Below are positions 13,531 to 26,200 of a stretch of 64,000 nucleotides of DNA, piece after piece. The notes under the pieces are model-generated. The model saw only the letters and a program-made list of their open reading frames with translations, ran no database searches and was not told where the DNA came from. Numbering within the stretch: position 1 is the first letter of the stretch; each line of letters opens with the position of its first letter. Both the position numbers and the translations under genes were made by a program. Origin of the DNA: Liolophura sinensis (lineage: Eukaryota > Mollusca > Polyplacophora > Chitonida > Chitonidae); NCBI RefSeq assembly GCF_032854445.1, contig NC_088297.1, positions 19,727,127 to 19,791,126 of the forward strand. The letters are read 5' to 3'.

Positions 13531-13812
13531 TCATATATTGATATTTGCCCTGTAGTAAGAAAGGTTGGATATTTCGCCTCTACCCTCAAAGGGGTTATCA
13601 AAGTTTGTCGGCTGATAACTACCAACGTAACTGGGCATGCTGGGGGCGTCGCTATCTATTTCCTGGTAAGAGCCTTCAGACAGAAAATCAGTCGGGTTGG
13701 AGCAAGACCACGGTTGCTCCTCACCAGAACCAAATAGCGTATAGACTAGTAGACCCACGGTAGAAACGGACGCAGAAATGAAAAATACCATGTCCCACTC
13801 CTGGCGTGACTG
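13531..13812 (-). CDS. SLC17 exon 11: TM12 and long C-terminal tail
   Basis: Starts [20 protein letters not shown] (EW..VF.I in sialin), runs through TM12 to the GSGEEQPW block, then continues with about 58 residues human sialin lacks. The tail has a YQEI sequence (518-521, YxxΦ type), an NPF tripeptide (542-544, EH-domain ligand type) and many Ser/Tyr. TGA stop at 13533-13531. No canonical minus-strand AATAAA is visible between here and about 12300. Confidence 0.92.
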   Translation of the reverse strand, partial: QSRQEWDMVFFISASVSTVGLLVYTLFGSGEEQPWSCSNPTDFLSEGSYQEIDSDAPSMPSYVGSYQPTNFDNPFEGRGEISNLSYYRANINI

Positions 13813-16800
13813 CTGTAAATAAGATTTAAAACAACAGATTAACCATGACCTAGGTCAAGTATTTAACTGGTATTTTATGCTGTACAGGCCTGTAAATAAC
13901 TTTTTCAGGAATAGCTGACAAATTTCAAAATCCATTCAATCCTACTACTTTTTGAAGATACCCTATGTTGCTACAGGTGAAATTTGTCAGGCATCAATAG
14001 GGTAGCTTCTAGCTGAAACTCCTTTGTCATTTAAGCTAAAAAAAAGTCCTTCTACAATCATGTGACTTGTCAAAAACGTCGCCCTTTTCTGGATAGACCA
14101 CTGCTTCAGGAACTTCTTAAGTTCACGAACACTCATCTCCTCAATTTTCTCCATTCTTTGTTTATTCCAAATATCTTTTCCGAAACCATTTTCAGGTGCT
14201 CATGTTACAGTTAATGTAATCAAAAATAGCTGTCTAGTATTTTTTTTCCCCAAGGTCACTTGCTTAGGACGTTTTTTACCTTCAGCAACAAAAGAGTGTG
14301 AACTCGAAACTCCCCTACTGGTTTTTACCTGAACAAAACTTGTATTTTTCATCTTGCCCATAAGTGTGTGAAAACCTACCCCAGTATTGGTGATAACTCC
14401 TGCCACAAACGGACCCACAATTCCTGGTATTGTGCCAAAAGTGTTGGATATTCCCATGATAATACCTATGAAGATCAGAAAACGAAACTGTTAACTCCAT
14501 CAAATAGAAATGATGTATATATTTATTTATTTCAATGATGTTTAATGTCACAGTCAAGAATATTTCATTTATAAAGCCAGTCTTTACTTCTGATACGAGC
14601 AGACATGGATGAATTGGATACCAAATGTGTTGTAACTTTTTTTAAATTAAAACTAAAGTGGATGAAACTATGTTACTCGAATTCCCCTTGTGGGAATGTT
14701 TACCATGCATTGAGTTCTGTAGATCAGCTCAGGCCTGTGATTACCCTATACAAGGCGGGATATGACACGTGAAGACGGTGCTGGAATGCTTGAATCCTTA
14801 GGTGAATCTCATGCATTTATAGTAAACTTATTGTAAGAAAGCATTTGACAAAACACATACTTCATCAATAAAACTTCATTTAATGTCAAAATCATGACTT
14901 GTAAGACTGTAGCCCTATATACTGTAGCTGTACATACTGGATCCCCCCAAGCACTCACTCACATACTGGATCCCCCCAAGCACTCACCCACTTACTGGAT
15001 CCCCCAAGCACTCACTCATATACTGGATCCCCCCAAGCACTCACTCACTCACATACTGGATCCCTCCAAGCACTCACTCACATACTGGATCCCTCCAAGC
15101 ACTCACTCACACACTGGATCCCCCCAAGCACTCACCCACTTACTGGATCCCCCAAGCACTCACTCATATACTGGATCCCCCCAAGCACTCACTCACTCAC
15201 ATACTGGATCCCTTCAAGCACTCACTCACATACTGGATCCCCCCCCCCCCCCCGCCCCCAAGCACTCACTCAAATACTGGATCCTAAGGCCATTTCATTA
15301 TAGTGTGAGGTATCCTATAACGCGTTCAGGAACCTGTCCCCAAAGAGGTGCGCTATAGCGAAGCTGTACTGTATATATTAACTGGCTTTTCTGGCCAATA
15401 TATATATATGCTAACTGGCCATTATACATAAGTTAAATGAGCAATTTACAAATTTTAAGTTATATATTTAAGTCAATGTGCTGTGATCTAACCTGTTAGA
15501 TCGGGGGCCAAGTCCAGCTGATTGATGGAGTAACCACCCGAAACAATCCCTCCAAATCCCACGGACAGGGTGAGCAGAAGGATAACCATTGGCCGATCAC
15601 ACCCCACCAGGGTTACACCCACAATACCAATGGCCTGGATCAGCAGACCTGTCAACAGAAGTTTCATTTTTGCATGATATTATTTATACGTCAAACCACA
15701 CCAAACTTTTTGCTCACATGACAGCACGTGTGTTTCACGTGTGGAGGAAAATGGAGTGCCTACAGTAAACCATAACTCTTGACCAGGTACATGTACCTGA
15801 CAAAAAAATCTTATGTTAAACAAACAGAAATACAGCCTGGATTAGAAGACCTGTCAACAGAAAATACAGCCTGGATTAGGAGACGTGTCATCAGAGAATA
15901 AAGCCTGGATTAGGAGACATGTCAACAGAAAATACAGCCTGGATTAAGAGATGCGTCAGCAGAAAATGCAGCCTGGATTATGAGACGCCTCCTCAGAAAA
16001 TACAGCCTGGATTATGAGACACGTCATCAGAAAATACAGCCTGGATTAAGAGACGTGTCAACAGAAAATACTGCCTGGATTAGGAGACACGTCATCAGAA
16101 AATACAGCCTGGATTATGAGATGCCTCATCAGAAAATACAGCCTGGATTAAGAGACGTGTCAACAGAAAATACAGCCTGGATTAGGAGACACGTCATCAG
16201 AAAATACAGCCTGGATTATGAGACTTGTCCACAGAAAATACAGCCTGGATTAAGAGATGTGTCAATAGAAAATACAGTCTGGATTAGGAGACACGTCAAC
16301 AGAACATACAGCCTGGAGGAAAAAACTTGTCAACAGAAAATACAGCCTGGATTAAGAGACTTGTCAACAGAAATATGGCCTAGATTAAGAGAGAGTCAAC
16401 AGAAATACAGCATGATTTTGATCTAAATTTGTGTTTTACACCATACTCAGGAATATTTCCTTCCGATCTTCACTGTGATAGGTGCGAAGATGAATATTTC
16501 CTTCAGACTCATGAAAATATTGATCTTCTTGACGAAATTTCAGATTGTATACCCACGTAACACTGTGGTGTAACCAACAGTATAATCATCTCAACACACA
16601 TATTTACATTTTATTATTTTTTCACACATCATTACAGAATGGGTTTTCCTGCCCTCTGAAAATGAAAGCAAATATTGTAACTCATAAAATATTGTGGTCC
16701 TGTACCAACTTGATTAACAATGCCAGCTGTATGATTATGAATGATGATTTGGTATGTCACTAAAATTATGGCTATTGATATTTATATATATATTTATATA

Positions 16801-19800
16801 TATGAAGGTAGAACTGCTATTTTATTAGTTCTTTTCTCTTTATACTGGGCCGGAAAACCCCATTATTTTCCAGATAAATGGCACAGTTTATAGAATTACA
16901 TTTTATTTATTTGATTGGTGTTTTACGCCGTACTCAAGAATATTTTGTTCATACGACGGCGGACAGCATTATTGTGGGAGGAAACTGGGCAGACTGGTAG
17001 AAACCCAGGACCATCCGCACGTTGCTGCCAGACCTTCCCACGTACGGCCAAAGAGGAAGCATGAGCTGGACTTGATGTCACAGCGACCGCATTGGTGAGA
17101 GGCTCCTGGATCATTACACAACGCTAGCGTGCTACCAACTGAGCTGTAACATTTTAAGATTCACTTTCAACAACAAGGACATAATCTGAAATCATCTTCA
17201 AAAGTGTTTCAAATTGCAAATACCTAGTGCTGATAGGAGTTTTCTGGTAGATGTTGTAGAAAAAATCTGTTTTTTCCTCAGGAAATCTGCGAGGTATCCA
17301 CTAAACACAGATACAACAAAGTTGACAGCGTAGGGAAGGGCTGAAATCAAACCATTCTGGAAACAAAAAACGTTTATTTGATTATTTACCTGACCAGTGC
17401 TGAAGCCATAGATTGCTCTTTTACCCAGCACTGTTTCACTGAGACGACTTACCAAAGGCATGCAAGCCGCCACACCTGAACCATTATACTGATACGGGTC
17501 AACCAGCTGTTGCGCTATCCCCTTAATGCTGAACGCAAAGTAAGGAAGTTACATCTTCCAATTTTAAGGGCCTTCTACCGACTGAAATATTGGGGCCGGT
17601 TCATTGTTTATGTAGACAAAGCTTAAACATTTCACACTTTCCCCAGGTTCACAAATTCCAATTTTACAAAGGAAAGCATTGACATGACATTTAATTCCCT
17701 AAATGAAACAAATGGAAGTCATTGGTGCTACTGAACAGTGTTGTGTTCAAAAATATTTTGGCAGAGAAAATTATCTTAACACACCATCAAATATCAACAG
17801 TGTATAAAGACTAAAAGTTTTTAATACATGTACCTCTACTACCTTGATTACCGTAGTTCTTTTTTATTCAAATTACAAAAAAATTCACAAAAAGTTATGT
17901 TTGGTATAAGAGTACTTCGATAAACCTGTCCTTGATGTATGATGACAGGAAACTTACTTGAGTCATATCAAGCTTCAAGATTTCTTTCATGTAGGTAGGA
18001 ATGCAGGTAAGTACAGTGTAGAATCCCCAGGCACCACACAAAGTGGTAATGTTCAAGGCAATGACTGGTCGGCTAAAGATAATCTGTTTCCATGGGACTC
18101 GCATATTCTAGGGAAATAACATATAAGGTAAATACATGGTCATGTAATTGCCTTTTGAAGCGGTAAACTTTGCAAATATAATAACTAATTCTAGTTTTGA
18201 AGGCAAACGTTATTTGTAAACACTCTTGCAAGTAGGCAAAACTTTCAAGGCATGCAGTTGGAATAATATTCATTCTAACAAAAGAAAGATGAAAAAGTTG
18301 TATAGGAAAACATTCATGCGATAAGGCATGGTATAAAGAGGAAAATTTCATAATGTTGCTGTACTTTGTTAATAAATCAGCCCAAGGTGTGCAGTTATGT
18401 CATGGCCTGTTTCAAGGCTTATCCAACAACTAAAAAAAAACAAAAACATAAAAACACACACACCCTGCCTTCTTTGAAATTTCCAGATTTTTCAAGGTGC
18501 TGTAAGAAAGCTGGTAAAGCCCAAAGAAACCTGTGACGAGTCAATGTAGACATTTCCCAAAATGTCTGTTGACAAACATAGCTAATACACACACGAGCAA
18601 CATGAAGTACCTATTACAGTCAATCCAGCTTGTGTTAAACAGAGCATGAGATAAGATAAAATGATACCTGTCTGTGTTTGGTGTTCCCTAATGAGCTCTG
18701 TATGTAATGTTTCTCTTCAGCAGATATCGTTGGGTGAACAGCAGGGGAGTTATAGGCCAGCAAACTCCACAACACAAACCACAAACAGCCAATTGACCCT
18801 GAATGACAGAAAAAAACCCACAATGTACAATGGAAACTTTTTCAACGCAAGCAAACATGCTCACACTCCCTTTATCCATTATACTGAATAAATTATAAAA
18901 GTTGCAACATTCTAGTATTCATGTCTACCCTAAATGTCTATAAATTTCGTCCATGACTAACTTGCCCATTTTTCCTAATTCTGAAAGTTCTATTGATTTT
19001 CGAGAATGTTTTTTGAGATTTTCTTGCAATATGTGATATTCTACTGGAAAATGTAAGTTTCAGCACCAAAAATAATATTTTGTGACATTTATTTGCATTC
19101 AAAAATATTTTTTGTGATCAAAATTTTACGTCATTTGGGGTATTTATTTGATACCCTTGTTCCACAACATTTTCCTGTATGAAAGATCAACTTTGAGTAG
19201 TATTAATGCACTTTTTAATTTTATATTGGAGGCAAAGCAGGGTTTTCATTTAGAATTGGAGGAGGAGGTCAGAGTTCAAAAGTAGGCTGCTGAATTGACA
19301 GTAAATATGTCACAATTACTATGGATTGAAATAGTAAGAATATTCAAAGTAGGCAGCTACAGGGTCGGCAGTTGACAGCTGTGTGCAGCCTGCTACTTGC
19401 CCTTTTTTAACACCTTACAAAGATTGGTTGGGTTGGTTAATTTCATGTCTTGACAACAAGCATAATTTTATCGCTCAACACAAAATAATGCGGTCAGAAT
19501 ATCCTTGAATAAACATTTTACAAACATGCAAAAAAAATGAAGTATTATAGCAAGCGTATTTCAGTCATATTATTACCATTTACAGTACATATTCATGTTT
19601 GCTTGAAGTGACTTTTTATGTTATATACCAACTTCTTCAGAGCTTTCTGCAAAAGTAGAAACATCCCCTGATGAGACCAGCTCATCAGGGGAGATAACTT
19701 CTACTCACCAAAAATGTAAAAGACAGAGGGCCAGCCTCCACCAAACCCATATTCACAGAGCAGCCCAGAGATTGGGAAAGACAGGATTGTTCCGATTGGT

Positions 19801-22800
19801 CCACCTGTTAACACAAGAATTGGATGACTGATTAGAAAATGACTGGATGACTGGTTAAATTCATTGAAAAACGCCTCGTCTATAACCAAGAGCACAGCTT
19901 TTCTTATTCGTCTTTATTTAATACAAATAAAAGAAACAAGTATATCTATTTTCTTGGGGTTACACTGCACAATTTTTCACTTGCATGAGTGGAGGGAAAA
20001 ACAGCACGTTTACCACATGGGTCATTCCGTGTCACTTCAGCTGGCTGTTGTGGTGATCCTCTTGGAATTTGCTGAAAAAATTCTTAAAAATTCCATGACA
20101 TATATGAGGAAGGCTTCCAAAGTTACAGCCCCGAAAATGCCTCCATAAGATATCCTATTCATGACTGTTGAAAATGAACTTTACAGGGTGTTTTTCAATG
20201 GTCATATTTCAAAAACCACTTGGAATTTGGGGCTATAATTTGGAAAACCTTCCTCACATATGTCAAGGAATTTTTAAGAATTTTTTCGGCAAAATCTAAG
20301 AGGGTCACCACAAAAAAAAATTTTTGGGCTGATTTGACATGGAATGACCCCCATACATAAAAATCTTTATTGGAATTTAGGTCTCGGATTTTAAAGAAAA
20401 TAGCATTGACAGAAAAATTAAAAAAGAAATTCTATCAAAAGCTCAATGAAACTTTCGAGTACTATGTCCTTATATATTGTTTATCATGGCCTTGGCTGTA
20501 ATTTACCTGCATTTGATAAAGCGATTAAAAAGGACATCTCCAGTTTAGGGGCCCACTTGCTCCACATTGAGTACATGGCTGGATATGTGACCCCCTAGAA
20601 ACAGAAAACAACACAAAATACATCTGGTGTAAAATAAGGTTACTTACTTTTACAATTTGCAGTTAAACTGGATATCCAGTTAAATTGGATATATTTAATT
20701 TATTTATTTGACTTCTCCATGTACAGTATTACCGCATTGGTGAGATTCTCCTGGTTCATTGTGCCATGCTGGTGTACTAACCACGTCTGTAACAGAGGTT
20801 CCTTTAACAGGATAATTTTTACCACAATAAAGTGTAGAAACATCTATAAACAGCAAAACTCAAATTCAGGCTTAAAGGACACATGAAATGTTGGTTTAGT
20901 GAGGCACTCTGCTTGGGCTGCTAAGCTGACAAGTCTATTGTTGACATCATTCTGACTAATGACAGAAAATATGCATAAACTAGAACGGTAATCAAAGAGG
21001 TACAAAGTATGCCTTAAAACTGAAAATTTTCATTACAACTTTTTCATTTCCCTTAAAGCATAATCTTTGTTTTAAAACTCCTTTTCATGTATCCTCTAAA
21101 TTAAGGTGTTTGAAGTCAACTGCAGCTGAACAAAAACAACCACAAAGTGACTCAGTATGGGCCGGCAGTATTTCGATGAAAAAAACCCCTACAATGTGAC
21201 TCAATTATTGACAACCCTCACAGTAAGGCCACAGTTTAGGTCAAGAGTACAGCTTGATTTATCTGATTGGCAAGAATATTTCACTTATACAACAGCAGCT
21301 TGCTGGCAGGCCTTCCCACGTACGGCCTGAGAGGAAGCCATCACAACGACCACATTGGTGGGAGCCTCCTGGGTCACTGTGCCATGCTAGTGAGCTAACC
21401 CCCTGGGCTATGGAGGCCATCCCCCTTCACCCCACCCCGAGTACCGCTTGTAAGTAAACAAAAGGCTCACAAAATTGTTCAAAATGGACACACCTCACAC
21501 TAAAGCCAGCGTTTAGATGTATAATACACCTGTACATGTAGATGAACAAGACAGCCACAGCATTCAGATATTTGGTCTCACTTGGACATCAACCAGCTAA
21601 AACCGAAAGTAACACGCACAATTTATACCACTTACCTCTGCTATGCCTTCCAAAACCCTAATGCCTATCAGCAAATATGGACTGGTCCGTGCTGCTAAAG
21701 GAGTGAAAATGGTCAGCACAGACGTGGTGAGAATTCCTACGCCATACAGCCACTTCCCACCGAACTTGTCAGCCAAACACCCACCAATCAGCTGCGTTGT
21801 TACATAGCCATAAAAAAAGGAGCCCAATATCACCCCTTGTACCTTGGGATCCCAGCTGAACTCGCCTTGCTGTAAAAGAATAAAAAAATTAATAAAAACG
21901 ACAGAATTCATAATACAGTTTGACTAACTCATTTCTTCATTCATTCACTCAATGCACATGCACACCACTGCTTTTGCACAGGGACATAAAAATAATATAT
22001 ACATGTACTGTAGTTTTTCACCTTTTCGCATGTTTGCAAGGTGCTGAATTAAAGCATATTCTGAAGGCATTATTCTGTGCCAACTGAAAAAAAAATTACA
22101 CTCTTTGTGGCCAATCCCTCCAACAATGTTTTTTCTCCAAAATCAAATTAAAAATGTGGCAAAATTGCACTGAAATTTGCTCTTTCATATGCTGTTGAGG
22201 AATACGGGTAACTATATGATTGTGTAAATATTATAATGAATTTATTTATTTGATTGTTGCTTTACACCATACTCAAGAATATTTCACTTATACGAAGGCG
22301 GCCAGCATAATGGTGGGAGGAAACCGGGCAGAGCCCGGGGGGAAACCCACGACCATCTGCAGGTTGCTAGAGACATTTCAACACACAGCCGGAGAGGAAA
22401 CCAGCATGAGCTGGACTTGAACTCACAATGACTGTATTAGTGGGAGCCACAGAGGCCCCATTCCACAGAAAGTTACATAAAGACAAAAAAGTACAATACC
22501 TCTGCCCAGGAGAATGTGCTGTTCTGAGGTTCTAGGTTAGGGCACTCCCCATCAGACGTGTTGGTAATGTTTCTGAAGTGGACAGTCTTTTTATACTCTG
22601 TGTTGTTCACCATGGCAACCAAGGCAACACTAAGATTAACTCGTAGAGCATAGACAACTGCAAACCCACCACAGCTGATGAGGGCCAGGATGTGTCTTTT
22701 CCCAAACCCATGGCAGCATCCTACAAAACACACAAGTCATGTGCATTAAATACAATCAACAGACTTCAGTACCATATTAATATTATTTGGATATACATGT

Positions 22801-23213
22801 AAAAGGTTAAGCTGATGTTTCCTGTTAAACAGAGTATTTTTTTCTTTATGTTTGACCAAAATTTAAACACTTCTCTTGGTGCTGTAAATGACTTTGCTAA
22901 AATGGTTCTTACATGGAATTACATGTATTTTGAATGATTAGGAGTACTTGGAAAAGAGCTTTCAGTAAATCATCATGAACATGCGGACTACCAATACTTT
23001 ACTGAACGAATATGGGTTGATGTGGACGAGTTCTAGGTTGTCCAAAATCAAATCCATACATGTATGATGCTCAATACCTGAACCCGAATCCCACAATCAT
23101 TCTATACCCCAAAACCCGGGAGCCCACTCCCACAAACCCCACCCCGACACCCTACATATGCACACAGAGATACACATGTAGGTACAATTGTATTAGGTGT
23201 AGGTTTACATATA

Positions 23214-23261
<48 letters not shown>

Positions 23262-26200
23262 GCAGACACACATAGCTGGCACATGCTAATGTTAACAATC
23301 CAGTATTTCAGCCATGTATTCATGGTATTGGGGCGATGTTCTAATCTGGTACCTGCACAGATGCATGCAAACATACATGAACATGTAAATATGGATATTA
23401 GGTGCAGGTTTACCTGTACATGTATTTATATCTGCTGACATGCACAGCTGGCCCATGCTCATGTTAATAATCCAGTATTTCAGCCATGTATTCATGGTAT
23501 TGGGGTGATGTTCTAATCCAGTACCTGCACAGATGCATGCATACATACATGAACATGTAAATATGGATATTAGGTGCAGGTTTACCTGTACATGTATTTA
23601 TATCTGCTGACATGCACAGCTGGCAAATGCTCATGTTAACAATCCAGTATTTCAGCCATGTATTCATGGTATTGGGGTGATTTTCTAATCTGGTACCTGC
23701 ACAGATGCATGCATACATACATGAACGTGTAAATATGGATATTAGGTGCAGGTTTACCTGTACACGGATTTATATCTGCTAACATGCACAGCTGGCACAT
23801 GCTGATCAATGTCAAACATTCATAATCCAGTATTTCAGCCATGTATTCATGGCACTGGAGCAATGTGCTAATTTGGTATCTGCACAGATATATATATGTA
23901 CACGTAGTGTAGGGGCCTACAGGTCAACACAGGTATCACAGATGCAGATTTACCTGTCTACACATGTCTACATCTTGCATATATATGTTCAGCTGGTATT
24001 TGCTGATTTGAAAATTCAGTACTGCAGTACTTTAGCCACATACTGTGGCGCCATTCATCTGGCTAAAACAAGCCATACATGTATTAAACTGGAAGATCAA
24101 GGCTGAAACTTATACCATGGACTGCATACACTTTAGTGCAGTACACGTAGTCTTAAGATTATTTTTTTCTACTATCATCCTGGTTCCATACATATCATAA
24201 TGTGGCCACGCAATGGATTTCGCACCTGTAGACTAAAGCAAAATAAAGAGATGATCTGTTGTGTTATAGTCATCCATGCATTTAGTGGGTAGTTTTGAAC
24301 GTGGAGAAGGCACGGCCATATCTAGAGCCATTTTATTTCCAGAAAATGCGTGCACAAACTAATTTAGCTGGACTAAAACTTACAAATATGATGGTTTACC
24401 AATAAAAAGTTACCTTTTCGTACAAAATTCTTTCATTCACAGACTGAAAAGCATCAGCACGAGTTCCATTTATATAACACTTCATTATGAATGGTCACAC
24501 TGTCACCATTAAAGTTTGGGATCATGCTGATGTGAAAAATTCGTAATCCAGTATTTTTGCCATATAGTGTGGCAAGATTCCAGTTTGGTATCTTCAGCTC
24601 ACAACATGCAACACTTTTTGAGATACCACCCCTAACATTTACCATAACATTGATTCTAATACACCACATATAAGTCGTGAATACTGTAAGTTACAGTAAA
24701 TGACTGTGTTTTTCGAGATACCACCCCTAACATTTACCATAACATTGATTCTAATACACCACATATAAATCGTGAATACTGTAAGTTACAGTAAATAACT
24801 GTGCTTTTCGAGATACCACCCCTAACATTTACCATAACATTGATTCTAATCCACAATACACTACATACAAGTCATGAATACTGCAAGTTACAGTAATTAG
24901 TATGCCTACATGATAGAACATGATAGAACATCAACACACAGTGCTTTTTGAGACACCAATCCTAACATTTACCATAGCATTGATTCTAATACACATTACA
25001 CTACATACAAGTTGTGAATACTGTAAGTTACAGTAATTAATATGCCCACAGCAGAACATCACTGCCCCCACAATAACCCACCCCACCCCGACCCAACCAT
25101 GCCACTGTGCCTAACATGTACAGGTATGTTAAACCTCAACTCAATACATGCCGCACTCAGCTCAATACATGCTGCACTCAGCTCAATACATGCTGCACTC
25201 AACTCAATACATGCTGCACTCATGTCATCCCACCCCTAACATTTTGTTTAACATTGATTCTAATACTCAATTCACTAAGTCATGAAATTTGGGGTAATCT
25301 GGGGTATTTAATATGCACACAGGGCATCAATGATGGAACACTCTCATGTTATCATGGTTATTTTGCTCTGCAATCAGTGGTCACTTGTACAAATGTCGCG
25401 TGGAAACAGAGCTCGCTGAAGACAACTTGATACAAACTGCAGAAAATTGTGTGAATCGCAACAATAACCACATGTTATCCCTCAAAAGACGTCTTACTTT
25501 GTAAAATTGTGCACTGTTGGTATTAAACCAGGTAACTTGAACTACTGGGTCAGTTGACCTGAATTCGCTGACTTGCTTGATCTTAATGTTTCAGTATTGG
25601 CAATAAAACAAACCTAGCTCACAAACCTTCATGTATTCGCAAAAGACTTGCATGTCTATGCTATTTTCCTGTAACCTTCGCTTCAGGTGTAAAATATTAA
25701 GTAGTTTAAGACTCATAAACTGGTTCATTTTGAGTGTTTCTTTGTAGACAGTTTATCTTTCCATCATTACCAGCTCGTACTGTATGAAGGTTAGAATTCA
25801 AAACTGTAACACATCAGTTTGGCTTGCTCAGATCAATGTTTTCCACATGCTGGATTACTGTTAAAAAAAGAGGCTCTACCGATTTACTGTTGAATTTGGG
25901 AATGGGTGAATATATATACCAGTCATCAGGACGGACTCGAGTTGAAAAGCAAACTTTTCCTGCTTGACTATACAGGCAGCTGCCCACAGAACTACATATA
26001 ATTAAGTTGGAGCGTACATGTCCCACTGCCTGGTAGCCCTGAAAGATTCCAACTCCTTGACTTATAATGGCCTAGCGTCATTGGAGTCTCAACGCTTACA
26101 ATGTTAATTTCGCACTCAGTGAAGGTCCAGGCCGACTGTCTTTGTTATCGAAAAAGTGTTTGCAAGACTTGTTCGATAACAAAGACAATCAGCCTGGACC

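Noticed and set aside
14894-15358. 154-residue open frame rich in HSPTYWIPQ
   Set aside because: It is the 29-bp minisatellite of SLC17 intron 9, not a protein.
10075-16410. CRISPR-like arrays
   Set aside because: Units are contiguous diverged tandem repeats without unique spacers, in an animal genome.
15980-16426. 148-residue open frame
   Set aside because: It is the 34-bp minisatellite read through; repetitiveness alone keeps it open.
23292-23863. Series of MYACICAGT... open frames
   Set aside because: They are the same frame of the 172-bp repeat seen once per unit.
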